The notes: generated by a model from the sequence alone, not told the origin. Positions 10,951 to 22,934 are shown, counted from the stretch's first letter. The stretch is DNA of 64,000 nt from Platerodrilus igneus (GCA_036346225.1 JARFIW010000942.1:1385001-1449000); one strand, 5' to 3'. A program made the numbers and translations.

Positions 10951-11310
10951 CCTGTTTACCGTTACATTTTGGTCAAAGACATTGCGCATCACACCGTGAC
11001 TATGGGACTATGTAACGATTGTTGATGCTCCTCATTAGAATTTGCTTCGGTCGTTTGTTTATGTAAGGCTCCATTTACATAAAAATAGGCCTCGTCGCTA
11101 AACAAGACATTATCAAAGAAATCACGGATTATTGTTTGCGCAAAGTGACGTCGAATTTCGTAATCCTCCGACTTTAAAGCGTGCACTATGTGAATTTTGT
11201 AGAGATGCAGCTTAAGTTCTTTTGACGATGCACAGATTATTTGGAGAGACCCAGAGCTGAGCTTGTTTCCTTACGGACATACGTGGATTGTAACCCGCAC
11301 AGCAGCAACG
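10951..11310 (-). pseudogene. Mariner-like transposase, N-terminal/catalytic part, interrupted
   Basis: The minus-strand frame at 11186-10989 reads SEDYEIRRHFAQTIIRDFF followed by VLFSDEAYFYVNG, the block around the first catalytic aspartate in DUF4817-type mariner-like transposases. It continues with EEHQQSLHSPIVTV. Upstream sequence to about 11300 gives 'ELKLH' and 'YKIHIV' in shifted frames. The helix-turn-helix start is missing. The frame runs into the Foldback-like element at 10941 and resumes at 3899. It is a broken, non-functional copy. Confidence 0.8.
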
Positions 11311-11340
11311 TTCGCACCCATTATCCTGTGTAAGGGAACC

Positions 11341-12190
11341 AAGAATAAAGTATTTCTATTTCTTAAATAAAATAGAATATTGATTTCCAATTCCAAGTCT
11401 CCATAAAATATATAAAACAACAGTCTAGATTTGAAATAACGATCGAGTTAATTCGTTTAATTTAATTATTAACAAGAATGAACATTCGTTTGTATGAGCC
11501 CGATTAGCTTTCAAATCTGAATAGTTTACAGATGGTTATTAAAATTTTAAAATTTTTAAGATCAACATAAAAACGTTAATAAATTATTTGCATTGACTTT
11601 TTATTTGGTGTAAACCTGGTAACAAAGGTAATCATTTCAAACACATGTACATCAAAATAATCGGACTTATTTTTAACTCAATTTAATATTTGTTTGAACA
11701 AACAATTTAGTTAATTAAAAACAATTTCTTAACGAGAGCATATGGTTCTACATTGTCTCTACAAAAAGAAATTTTTTCAACGATTTATTAAATAACTAAT
11801 AATCACTTCTGTATGAAATTTTAAGAAAATTTAATTTTTGTGCAGATACACTTATTCACTGTTTAACGTGATGAGTTATTAAATCCGCGCCAACTTATCA
11901 AAACAATTCATATCATAAACAAAACATTAGCAGCCATATAAACTTCGCCTATTTTATTAATGAGAATAAGCGAAAAACGTAATTATGTTACCAGACTGTG
12001 CTGATGTAAGATCAAACTCCAATCCATAGTAATAAATGATGTTCATAACCAACAGCTGCTGGTTTTATTTAATTATCAAACGTGTATTCTCAAACGCCAT
12101 TACCAGCAAGAGCTGAATCAATATTAACTAATCATTTATTATTTTCCAAACTTAGCACTACAATTAATTATCTCACTAAAAATTAAAGCC
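11341..12190 (+). repeat. Dispersed repeat R2, right half
   Basis: This aligns collinearly with 61853-62690. It starts with 'aataaagtatttctatttct' and shares 'tgcattgactttt', 'caatttagtta', 'accagactgt' and 'atgatgttca' further along. In the 61-kb copy the two R2 halves are separated by only about 35 bp. Here they are separated by the transposase, SINE and Foldback-like element. No coding capacity was seen. Confidence 0.75.
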
Positions 12191-12592
12191 AAACTTCTTA
12201 CCAACCATTTACGAAGATGCCGATTTCATAACTAATTAAGACTCGTTTCGCCACTTTCTTAATGCAATTCGTAAATTTCATGCCCCCCGCAGAACTTTTG
12301 AGATTTAAAGAGAACGCACAATCTCATTAATTTTCGTTTCAAGAGAACGTTAATTTTGGACACAAGCGTGAAAAGAATCTTCCATTGTGTTTAAAACGAC
12401 ATAAAAATGTTTATGAGTTTTAACGCCTGCATATCACACGGCTCACTTTACGGACAAGTATAGCTTGAAAGTTTATAATATATCTCTACTAATAATAGAA
12501 CTTCAAAAGATATGAAGTAATTAAATACGATGATTAAATCAAGAATATTGCAATTTAGAGAGTGCAGCAAATTAACTTGCTACAAGGTTCAA
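12191..12592. other. No gene recognised
   Basis: AT-rich sequence without recognised motifs. Confidence 0.5.
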
Positions 12593-12797
12593 AACCAAAA
12601 TCCTGGATAACAATAAATTCGTTTCCGTAAAATCCGGCACTAAATTCCACGTAATTATCCATTTCCATAGAACTTGTTTCGTGCCTCCTGGGATTGGATT
12701 ATTCAAACCCACTGTCTTAATCTAATTTAAATAGATAACGCCGTCACTTGAGGAGCTCGTGTTCACATAATTTCCCCGAGAGCGATAAAACCCCGAG
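12593..12797 (+). repeat. 205-bp duplicated block, copy 1
   Basis: This is a direct copy of 13157-13365, about 564 bp apart. The best-preserved part is 'gccgtcacttga.gagctcgtgtt' followed by 'acataatttccccgagagcg' and 'ataaaacccc'. No open frame is shared by the two copies. The function is unknown. It could be a duplicated regulatory block or an unrecognised repeat. Confidence 0.8.
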
Positions 12798-13156
12798 GGA
12801 TATCTTAACGTATTTATGAATGTCGAAACCATTTGATTCCTACAATGTAAATAATAATTTATAAAATAACCAGAACCGGATTTAGGAAACTAAGGTATTC
12901 TTTTACTTTGATATAAAATACAATAGATTTAATAAATAAAGATGGAAAGTTGGATATCCAATAAATGAAAAGGCATGTATGAGTTAATTCACTTAACACG
13001 TACAAATGCAAGACTTATTTTTTGAGATAATGGGTATGTTTAATTTAATACGTTGGCATAACCTATGCCAAGAAATTGCGAAACTAAAGTTTACTAAATT
13101 CCACGGTGAATCTAATAGCCCGAGCGGCAGCTAATAAATGAGGGGGGATATCTCGA

Positions 13157-13365
13157 AGACACTTCTACAAAAACAGCCACTTCCGTAAAGTCCGGCACTA
13201 GAGTCCTCGCCTAATTATCCATTGCCGCAGACCTTGTTTCGTGTCTCACTGGATTGAATTACTCAAGCCGACTAATGTTTTTCATCTAATTAGAATTGAG
13301 AATGCCGTCACTTGAAGAGCTCGTGTTTACATAATTTCCCCGAGAGCGATAAAACCCCTGAGTGA
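13157..13365 (+). repeat. 205-bp duplicated block, copy 2
   Basis: Second copy of the block at 12593-12797. Its 3' half is much better conserved than the 5' half, so selection, or a younger age for part of it, is possible. The intervening 12798-13156 is unique AT-rich sequence. Confidence 0.8.
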
Positions 13366-14375
13366 TGTCATGCAGAAGCACCGTTGCCGCTATGAAAATA
13401 TTAAAATTTTATGAATACAAACATGATTAGCTGTTTAATAGTTTTATACTTTTTTATTGTAATTATTCAGAGGGGAATGATAGGTTAGTTCTCGTTTTTA
13501 AAACTATGTTTATTGTATCACAAGAAATTAGAAATTACAAATTATTTACTAAAGAAATATTACTAACATTATCATTTGCATTTAAAAACGAAAACGTTTA
13601 ATTGACACACCGTACGAAGTATTAGAGACAGTAAACACAAAAAGGGTTACGTTTACAGTTAAATACACAAATAACAGTAATATTAGTTCTGAAAAGAACG
13701 GTTTGTAATTCAAATGTAACGTAAAGTAAGAAAATGCAGCCAAAACTAACGAAAACGTCATCAGACCATGCAAAACAGCATAATCTGTTTTACTAGGGTT
13801 GGGGTAACCACATAATAAATCGATCAATTATTTTTCTGATGTTGCATGTTTTGCCAATTTTCTTTTGCTAATTTTAATTAATAGAGACGCTTTTATGTAC
13901 AAAACTACAGGGGCATAATTTATTGATTTAAGATTTTACTGTATTGTTCAATTAGCATACATTAAAAATGAAATATTGAACATCCCTATTATTCGTTATG
14001 AGTCGGCAACGTCGATTTCACAGACCAACACGATTTTTGTTTCCGGATATTTGATGGGTGTCTTTTATGTATATTTGGTCGCTGTTAAAATTTTCGTATC
14101 GCCCTCAGGTATTAAGATATTCGTTAAAGACAGTTTCGATTGTGTAACGTATTGTAACGAACGTAATCCGGCCTGTTACTCATCATTGAAATGTAAGCAG
14201 CATCATAATGTCTGGAGATGGTTCTAGAGATCGTTGGAAAGGCCGGCTTAAGATACATAAGCGATGCCAACAGGATGAGCAACATTTTATATACAAAACA
14301 CGTCTATAAATAGATATGAAATATAAATAAAGAACAAACATTTTATCGTACAGTATATGTTGCTGATAGACTTTA
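13366..14375. other. No gene recognised
   Basis: Short open frames on both strands (for example 83 aa at 13976-14227) show no motif that I recognise. The stretch lies directly upstream of the pseudogene starting at about 14376. Confidence 0.4.
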
Positions 14376-15200
14376 AAGAATTTCGCGAAAGTGTACAAAT
14401 TAAACGATACGTTTTGCTACGTATGTGGCGAGTTTACGATTAAATTACGCGTACTTTGGATACAAACTGAGATCAGAACATACCTTGGGCGTTTATGTAA
14501 CGTGTGCTTTGAATGTAAGAGGATGGTTCAACGGTACCCGTAAGTCAATGCTTTTTGCAGTGCCTATGGTGTGAAGACGAATCTATCTGGAATTTTACTG
14601 AAGCCGAAGCATATTGTACAGTACCAAAATCTGCAAGCAGCTCTCAGAGCAGTTCTTCACGGCCAGAATTTACCTGTTCCCAAAACGTCCAGAATAATAT
14701 ACACTTGACGATGATGTGAATGCTGCTAAAAATAATATTGTTGAACATATGGAAAAGAACATGGTTTCCGATTTCCAAGCATTCGGTATAGGTACACTTT
14801 CACAAGATGAACTTAACGACTTAGTACAGAATTTTAATTTACTCCCTGTATGTTTGTTGTGGTTTGTTAACTATTCTTTTTAATCTTTCTTGGGACTAAA
14901 ACCACTTATATTTGTTAAAATGATCTTTATTTACGTTTTGATCCATGATTTGACAACGATCCTAGGTCATGGATCGAAACGTAAATAAAGATTATTTTAA
15001 CAAATATAAGTGGTTTTATTCTCAAGAAAGATTAAAAAGAAAGGGATTTTAATTTGTCAAAAGCTCAAGTCGAATTGTTGGGAGTCAGGTTGCAAGGTTG
15101 GAATATATTACAGAGTAATACGCATGTTTACACATATCGGATACATAAACAGAATTTTCTTTATTTTGTTGACATCGTGTGATCAATTGGTGTACTGTAT
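14376..15200 (+). pseudogene. Multicopy arthropod protein of unknown function, copy B (decayed)
   Basis: Translated pieces match, from memory, a protein found in many copies in arthropod genomes and sometimes labelled Cc8L18.2-like. The label is uncertain and the function is unknown. In order: KLNDTFCYVCGEFTIK (start of the family, a CxxC motif), KTNLSGILL plus NLQAALRAVLHGQNLPVP, then LSQDELNDLVQNFNL. After the 205-bp insertion comes FNLSKAQVELLGSRLQGWN. Stop codons and frame changes break every segment, and the C-terminal half is absent. Other fragments of the family lie at 28400-38280 and 52855-53090. The high copy number suggests a gene carried by, or expanded with, mobile DNA. Confidence 0.75.
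14841..15045. mobile_element. 205-bp hairpin (MITE-like) insertion with 10-bp duplication
   Basis: The insertion is flanked by ATTTTAATTT at 14831-14840 and 15046-15055. Inside, arms at 14876-14948 and 14967-15040 pair over ~73 bp with only a few mismatches, leaving an ~18-nt loop. It interrupts the pseudogene between its 'ELNDLV' and 'LSKAQVELLG' blocks. No coding sequence is present. The hairpin is offset to the right within the insertion, leaving ~35 bp of unpaired sequence on the left. The superfamily is unknown. Confidence 0.8.
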
Positions 15201-16560
15201 ACAAAACTAGTGAGTGGAGACTTTGATTCATCTACTCTAAGGTTGAAGGGGCTCTACTGAGCGGGATGAGTTAAATTTTACGTCAACATTGGCAAAGGAT
15301 TATGGTATATCAGTAAAATGGGGTGTTCACAATTGATCAAAAACAAGTTCGACATACCTACAGCATTGTTGGACGGGTTCAAGCTTAGTCCAAAGAAATT
15401 TTGAGGTGCTATGGATTTATTAAGACGAAACATCTGTCAGGTAAATACATAGAAATGCACTGCAGAAATTTGGAAAATGTGCGTCTACGGTGTTTTGGGA
15501 ATGTGTATGTGAAATAGTCTAATTAAACAAAGAGAAAATAATTACAAGAATAAATCGTACACAGAATAGATTAATGACGTAACCGAGGAAAAACTAACAT
15601 GCAAAAGATATTGTTTTGTTTTTTTAAATTGCGTTACTCTTTTAGTGGTCATTGTACTAGCTCAATCACGTTACTAATTGGTGATTCATTTTCCTGGTTT
15701 GGCACTTGTCGTTGCTACCAACCATAAAAATTGACTGGTTGAAAGATATCTGGCTTCAATATAGAAGTAGTACGAAACAAATGCATTGCTTAAGGCTTTT
15801 ATTTAGTACTATTTGTAATGCCAGTGCGTTATTTAAGCAAACATTAGGTAACAGAAAAGAATTTAGGAAATTTAGTTAGGTAAATGAGCTTTTAGCAAGG
15901 AAGCACTTTGAACAATTTATAGAAGCTTTGGTAGTTTACCGTAATAACGTGGTTATTTCAATGTAATATTAAATTAGGATCCAGAAATAAATAGAAAAGC
16001 GTCTAATATATTAAATACAAACGTTAATAACGATCGGGACTTTACACTCTTCTTATTAAATTTAGAAAAATGCATATGGTAAATTATCGAGCATATAACC
16101 AGCCATAAAAATGAATGCCTTATATTAAACCGTGGTAGAAATTAAGTATTCACACAAATAGAACGACCTTGACCTCGACGATAGGACAGTTTTAACTCAC
16201 AATACGCGAGGACGAGAATTTTGGGGTAATGACCTTAGGACGTTGAAACTTATAAAACGAACGAATGATAAAAGATGGGAGATTAATTTTCAGTTATTCG
16301 AGCAGAGCTTGAAGTTGTGATCGATGATAATAATAAAGACGTGCAAAACGCATTATTGAGAAAGACGATTACATTGGCGCACGCTTATTTAAATAATTCA
16401 CACATTGTAGAGGAAAATTAGTACATAGAAAATAAATTGATCGAACTTCTATCATTGATAAATTTAAGTTGTTCTTTTTTCTATTGTTATTTACTGTTAT
16501 ATTCTTGTTTGATAATATAGGTAAGGTGTAAAGTGTTTTTTTATTGGTGTTCATAGTAGA
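15201..16560. other. No gene recognised
   Basis: AT-rich sequence. Some of 15200-15500 may be further decayed coding sequence, but no segment could be matched to a family. Confidence 0.4.
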
Positions 16561-16745
16561 TTAGTAGGTGGAGAGGTTGTAAGCAAGGCTCTATCAACCT
16601 CTAACTGCAGTGGAAATCTCTAAAGCCGTCTCTCGGAATACCCATTTTCCGGACAGGCATTATTTGGGAATATCCAAGTGGGTTTGCGCCCAAAGGCTTT
16701 ATTAGACAGAGATTTCAAAAATCTTTCCAGGTAGATGTAGGAGTA
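16561..16745 (+). repeat. Possible diverged dispersed repeat
   Basis: This shows weak collinear similarity to 59866-60010: 'ttagtag', 'ggctc.atca.cct', 'tgcag', and later 'gggtt.g.gc.caa'. It could be an old SINE-like family. The similarity is low and judged by eye. Confidence 0.35.
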
Positions 16746-18349
16746 TTTAGTAAAAGTGGTGGGACTTTGTATACGTCAAAAAGTTATACGCTTTCATAGA
16801 ATCCACGTCGCACCACTGAAAGCTAGCCTGTGCACTAATTATCTGTTACGTCAGTTCGTCCCCGGTACATTAAAATTAATTCGGTTACTTAACGTCAATT
16901 CAGTACGTACCATATTTTCTTACGGTATCAAAAAGTTCGGCGTTGTTAGAATAAGTTGTATTGGGAAAAGATAACAGTAATTCAGACGACCAACTTATCA
17001 AACAGCTCTCGCTACTTCCTGTTTTGTTAGTTGTGTTTCTAAATGTCGTTTTCTTCCTGCTTTAAACGGTATTTTGAAATCGCTTAGCACTCTATCTAGG
17101 AAAACCTGTCTACTAGGCAAACAGATGAATGTAGCGTCATTTTCTGTTTGATCAAGCATTGTTAGTATTTTGAATTTTTGGAAATTGCACTGCATTGCTT
17201 TAAAATCAGTGGTTTGCTAATTAGAAAGGGTCTTGAGTGGGTTTAAGTTCATCGAAATGTTTAAACTCGGTTGTTAATTATATAACTATACATACAGGAT
17301 CTAGTTGCGGACGATATTTCTCGCTATAAAATTACATGCATAATCTGGGACAACTTTCTGCAGTATGTTGTAATCCGTATTATGTTTCTATTGAACTCGT
17401 TAGTAGAATAAAATAGATTCATGAACAGGTTTTTAACTTTGTTGAACCACCCACATAAGAGATAAGAAATGTATGGCTGAAATCAATTTGGTTTTGAAAT
17501 CGAAAGTCTGAATAAACTGTGACACGCGCTACTTACTAATAATAATTTTTCGAGTCCACAATTCATTATCGCAAAAGTGTGTTGAATACACATCCATAAG
17601 TTTAAATAAACAATTATCACTTTTTATATAATTAATACACTTTAAACTAAGTGTTTAGTACCCGAGTCAGTTCTAGTTCGACTTGTTTAACTTGTTCATT
17701 GGCGTGAGGTATATTTTATTATAATATGCCTAAATTAATTGGTCTATTCATTATTTTCTTTAATTATCGGAATTTCATTTTGTAGTATGACTTATTTCAG
17801 CATTCTTCAAGCTTTGTTGACTCGCAGACCTCTTAGAATTGTTCCAATTCCAGCGTTAAACGGGATCATCTTTAATGGATATAAGTAAAACAAAACTGAG
17901 AATAAAAAATGCATACATTTTAGTTTTATTTTGTACCATTTATTGTTAATATCGATTTTTATTCCTAAAACATGTATGAAAAAAATAATTTGTGACGTTT
18001 CTTTGAAATGTTTACAATCATCTTTCATTTTATTAGTTTCTATATTAGTAAATCCCATCAATAAGGGTTAAGTTATTTCTTTAAGAAATATAAATTTTAG
18101 GTTACATGCATTCTTGACCAAGTTTTATGATTTTTGTTTTTAATATCATTGACGCCTATGACCTCATCGTCTAGGCGTGTAGATGTGCACGTGAAAATTG
18201 TGCTAAGAAAAAAAAATGAAGAGCCCCCTTTTCTCTGAGTCTAGAAAAAGGTTTCTGTAGGTTTATTTTATATGTATTAGATGGAAAAACGGCACAAAGT
18301 AATCTTAATTTGCAGTCTTACTTCGTGTATTCGAAATCTTTCAAAGATG
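16746..18349. other. No gene recognised
   Basis: AT-rich sequence. A 65-aa minus-strand open frame at 16998-17195 and an 84-aa one at 17807-18061 have no recognisable features. Confidence 0.4.
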
Positions 18350-19715
18350 TCTTGAATTATTTTATGGAGGTAATGTCAATTTTTTATAGAGCACTTCGTA
18401 ATTAACATCCAAAGAAACCACATGTAACTTGAGTAGGATAGCTTACTTCGAAGAAATGGTATCGAATAGACTGCAAGTAGTCAATGATGTTCGGATAATA
18501 CCCTACCAGGTTGGCTACTTTTAATTTTAGAAACATATTGGTTTCATTAAATTGGCTTCATGTTGGACATGAGCATGCTGAGAACAACTGTTTTCTTTCG
18601 AAGTCCTAGGAGGTGAAGGTTTTTAGTGGTGTGCGAATTATCTACTGCATTAACAGTCGTTATTTATAAAAACCTCTGAAACTATAACCTACAATAATTG
18701 TAAATGAATAAACATTTTCAATTAATAGTATGAATTTATAAACATACCCACACTACTTTCTTTAGGTTAAGAATTTAGATAGTAATTTTGTTATATATTT
18801 GGTTGTGTCTTTTTGTTTAATAATATTGATACGTACTTGTAATGAAAACATAATTGTATAAGTCTTATATGGTGTTTTACAGAATTAATGTGAAGGTGGT
18901 GTTTCCAGTTTTGTTGTAATAAATTATATTGCAATTATCTAAAGACGTGATTAATATTCAGGTAATTTAACATTTAATTTTGGAAACATCTTTCAGCTAG
19001 CAGTTTTGAAGTAGGTATATTAGTGTCGTTATTATAACGTTTAATTTAGGTTGTGTTTTGACACTAGTGTACCATATTAGTCTCGTATGATTTTTTGACC
19101 AGAATCAGTTTAGATCTTAGGTTTTGGCATCCTCTTGTTATTGTTACTGATGGCTTTTCCCTAGAAACACTATGAAAATAGATGACGTCCAAGATACTTC
19201 CCGATTAAGGCATATTGCACACACGATAGCATTCCGGGGTCTTTTTCGAACGCTTACCCCACCCGTCCCACTGAGTTAGTCTGCAACTATTTTTGTTAGT
19301 ACAGTCGATGTTTTCGGCACTTTTCGAAACAGAATTTATAGTGGGATACTTCACAGGCGGCTTCGTGGCTTAGTTGGTTCGCGTGTGACTACTAAGACCA
19401 AGGTTCCGGGTTCGGTTCCCGACACGGACCGCTTGAAAAGTGTTAGGTGAGTATTTTTCACAAAAATACGCCTTCGTTCGGATGCGACATAAAATGTAGA
19501 TTGCGCGCGTGTGTTGTCACACACGTTAAAGATCCCTACCTTGCTTGGAATCGAAAGAGTTTGGCAAAATTCAAAATTTTCATGTAAAAAAAAAACTCTT
19601 CCTGGCCAAAAAGTATCCTCGGATGAAACATTGGTAAATCAAGTGTAGGGAGTACGTCACCGATTTTTTCTGTAGATTAACGGCTACATTTTCTGGGGTC
19701 AAAACTGTACGTAAC
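18350..19715 (+). repeat. Large repeat R4, left inverted copy, with SINE inside
   Basis: This aligns with the reverse complement of 20585-22665. Shared blocks run from 'tttttatagagcactt' and 'cacatgtaacttgagtagg' (about 18370-18445), through 'gaaactataacctaca' and 'cttgtaatgaaaa', to 'cttcccgattaag' and 'cccgtcccactgagt', then a SINE, then 'cgattttttctg' and 'tcaaaactgtacgtaa'. The copy could be one arm of a very large inverted-repeat element or an independent insertion. The inner boundary is about 19715. Confidence 0.75.
19355..19647 (+). repeat. tRNA-derived SINE copy 3
   Basis: This is a full-length copy with the head 'cttcgtggcttagttggttc' and a B-box-like 'gggttcggttccc'. The imperfect flanking repeats 'gggatacttcac' (19343-19354) and 'gggagtacgtcac' (19648-19660) look like an aged target-site duplication. 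The matching position is occupied in the inverted copy, so the SINE was inserted before R4 was duplicated. Confidence 0.9.
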
Positions 19716-20584
19716 TAGGTTAGAAAAGAAGTTATTTGTGACGATGAAGGTTCTTCCTCATTTGTCATCATTTGTTTTTTTTTGCAAATTGCCCATTTAT
19801 GGCTGTTTGCCTCTTCCTGTTTTGTTCAACAAACAGTTGTCGATAGCAAGACATCGCATCGATGAATTTCGTCTTGTCTATCAAAATTTAAATCATTTTG
19901 CATAATTTCCGTTATGGTAGCTAAACTTTTGCTGATCATCAGAAGCTCTCATTTCGTACTCTTGCTGTTCATCAAATCCTAAGATCATCGTTGGTAAGAC
20001 CTTCGCTAGTTTTATTCTGCAATACTTTTCTATATCCTGCGTGTTTATATTATCCAGTCCTTTTTCATTACCTAACTTGACAATTTCATTGTCTTCAACA
20101 ATTAATTTTCGGCCATCTCAATCCACCAAAGATTGATGGTGTCTACAGCATGCACGGTATTGTAGTTTTTTCAACAAATCAATGCATTGTTTATCTTCTA
20201 CATCAATTGTCGAAGTATCCGCTGTGATACATTGTTTGGTTTAACCACGTTGTATTTGATGGGTAGGAAACACGTCTATTGGAATGCACGTTGATAAGTG
20301 GAACAATTGCGTCGGTTTGCTTGGAGCTTGGTCAAAAGTTTAACAGACCGGCAAAAATAGTCGGTAAATCAATTCTGAAAATTTTTCCTAGTGATTCAAG
20401 ATTGTTATTGGATTCCGAGATGATTTTGAAAGTCCTTTCATTGCTGTTAAGGTTTTAGAATGATAACCAAGCAGTGCTTTTAATTTAGCCTTCACTAGTG
20501 TTAGTATTACCCCTCAATACAAGTATTAAACGATATTTTGTAGCTTTAAATCCTGGTGTTCGCTTTTATTTACGGAATAAAAAT
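19716..20584 (-). pseudogene. Spacer between inverted R4 copies with an unidentified coding remnant
   Basis: Between the two R4 copies the minus strand at about 19890-20140 has an open, protein-like stretch containing NINTQDIEKYCRIKLAKVL and ILGFDEQQEYEMRA, with further short coding-like pieces up to about 20260. I do not recognise the family. If the R4 copies are arms of one element, this is where its transposase remnant would be expected. That is inference. Confidence 0.35.
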
Positions 20585-20654
20585 TCTTACGTACAGTTTT
20601 GATCCCAGAAAATCTATCCAATAATCATCAGAAAAAAAATCGATGAAGTACCCC

Positions 20655-20951
20655 TTACATTTGACTTTCCTATGCTGTATCCGAAAGTACTACAATGGCA
20701 AGGAAGTGAGTTTCTTTACCTGGAAATTTTGAATTGTATTGAACCCTTATTGTTTCAAGAAAGATAGGGATCTTTAACGTGCGTGACAACACTCACACAA
20801 GGACCTACATTTTACCTGTCATCCGAAAGAGGGCGTATATTGTGTGAAAAATGGTTGCATAATATTTTTCAAGTAGTCCGTGTCTGAAATCGAAACTGAA
20901 ACCTTATGATTGATAGTCACACGCGAACCACTTAAGCCACGGAGTTACTTG
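20655..20951 (-). repeat. tRNA-derived SINE copy 4
   Basis: This minus-strand copy is flanked by an 11-bp repeat TGAAGTACCCC at 20644-20654 and 20952-20962. The body is more diverged than in copy 5. The head ends near 'ggagttacttg'. Confidence 0.9.
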
Positions 20952-21099
20952 TGAAGTACCCCGCTAAAAATTCTGTTTCGAAAAGTACCGAAAAACTTCG
21001 ATTGTACTAACAAAAATGGTTGCCGACTACTCAGTGGGACGGGTGGTTGTATGTGTTCGAAGAGAGTCTCGAAATGTTATCGTGTGTGCAGTACCCTAC

Positions 21100-21398
21100 T
21101 ACAATTTGATTTTCCAATGCTCCACACGAATATATGACATTGGTCAGGACGCGAGTTTGTTTTTACTTAGAAATTTTGAATTCTGTCGAACTTTTGCTGT
21201 TCCAAGCAAGGTAGGGGTCTTTAACGTGCGTGACAACACACACACGAATCTGCATTTTACCTTTCATCTGAACGAGGCTTATTTTTTTTTGTGAAAAATG
21301 CTCGCCTGACATTTTTCAAGCGGTCCGTGTCGGGAATCGTACCCGGGATCTTGGATTTAGTAGTCACATATGAACCAACTAACTCACGGAGCCTCTTG
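21100..21398 (-). repeat. tRNA-derived SINE copy 5
   Basis: This full-length minus-strand copy has the tail 'gattttccaatgctccac', the body 'tctttaacgtgcgtgacaac' and a B-box complement 'gggaatcgtacccggg'. It forms the first of two tandem module-plus-SINE units in R4. Confidence 0.9.
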
Positions 21399-22665
21399 GT
21401 GAAGTATCCTGTTAAAAATTCTGTTTCGATAAAGTACCGTAAACCTCGGCTGCACTAACAAGAATGGTTGTCAAATAACTGAGTGGGATGGCTGGTTTTA
21501 TGTGTTTGAAGAGGGCCCCAGACTGCCGTGTGTGAAATACGTCTTAATCGGGAATCATTTTGGACGCCGCCTAATCTCGAAATACGGCGACTTTTTAGGG
21601 AAAAGCCCCAGAAAACCTATTATCTTTACACTAATTGTAAAAACAAATATAAGTCTATTACACAATTATATTTTCATTACAAGCACATTTAAACATTCTT
21701 AAGCAAAACAAAAAAAAAAAAGAAATCAAATATATCAAAAATTACTTAGCTCAAGAGAAAACATTTTCGGCGAACAAAATTACTTTCTAAAATCTTAAAT
21801 TAATAACAGGAATGCAATATGGGTACGTTTATAAATTTTACAGTTAAACAAAAAACATTTTGCATTTATTTATTGTTACTGTAGGTTATAGTTTCAGAAA
21901 GTTTATTATAAATACCCGATGAGTGATTCGTGTAGTAATTCAGAAGCAAGTTAAGTCATTATCTCTTGGACTCAATTTGTGTTAATCAAATCCTATTTGT
22001 TACGTCTTCATCGAACATTTATTGGAATTGGTGACAATAAATACTTTGTGCGGGTATCCTACAGTTTTCAGTGAAACATTATATACCGACAGTGAAAGTG
22101 CGTGAACACAGTCGCATTCGAACCCTTGCAGAAGACGGTTGTATGAGAGCTTTTGAAAGCGACACCGACACCCAATCGTGCGTGTTATTGGTTGTCCGCG
22201 AAAGCTTTTGTGTGTGAACGTTTATTGCCCACAGCGGCACAGGATAAAAGGTATTTATACCCTTTATTAAGTAGTTTGGTGTAGTTGTTTTTAGTTATTA
22301 CATAACCGCTCCACCGCCATCAGTATTGCTATAAAAAGCAATTAGTCCTTCCCTATAATTAACATATTTATATCACTCCTTTATCATTCCCAACAAGCCA
22401 CTATTGGCACTTCGAAAAGAACACTAGATGTTCTGAATTAACATGCTTTTGTCCAACACGAAGATGTCAATTTAGCTCCTAAAATTAAAAGTAAACAACC
22501 TGGTTAGGGTTCAATTCCGAACTTCCTTGATTAGTTGCATTAATCAATTTGATACTCATTCTTCAAGGTTAACAACACCTACTCAAGTTACATGTTATTT
22601 TTGTTGATGACAATCACAAAGTGCTCTATAAAAATTATCTTCCCTTCATACACGATTTGAGTGTG

Positions 22666-22934
22666 AACTTTTTTCGTTCCAAGACATGAGGCTATAAGGG
22701 TTGGTGTTATATATTATTAATCAAAACAAATGAATCATAAAACTTCAGTAATTGAGAATACTAAATTACGATGATGACATTATTCTTAACAGAATCTTTG
22801 AATATGAGCAATGTTAGGTACAATAATAATCCTGCCTTAAATCAAGAATGTACGTAACCTAAGAATTATATTCTTAAATGAAATAGTTCTAACTCTATTG
22901 GTGAGATTTACCAATACAGAAACTATTAAAATGA
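22666..22934. other. No gene recognised
   Basis: AT-rich sequence between R4 and the pogo-like remnant. Confidence 0.5.

Larger units (their letters stand above)
20585..22665 (-). repeat. Large repeat R4, right inverted copy, SINE unit tandemly doubled
   Basis: This is the reverse complement of 18350-19715. Here the module 'cccgtcccactgagt..cttttcgaaacagaattt' plus SINE occurs twice in tandem (units at about 21399-21560 with SINE 21100-21398, and about 20952-21095 with SINE 20655-20951). It ends with the same 'cgattttttt' and 'tcaaaactgtacgtaa' border as the left copy. One module-plus-SINE unit was therefore duplicated within this copy. Confidence 0.75.

Noticed and set aside
21016..21294. 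92-codon plus-strand open frame
   Set aside because: It runs antisense through a SINE and its flanking module.
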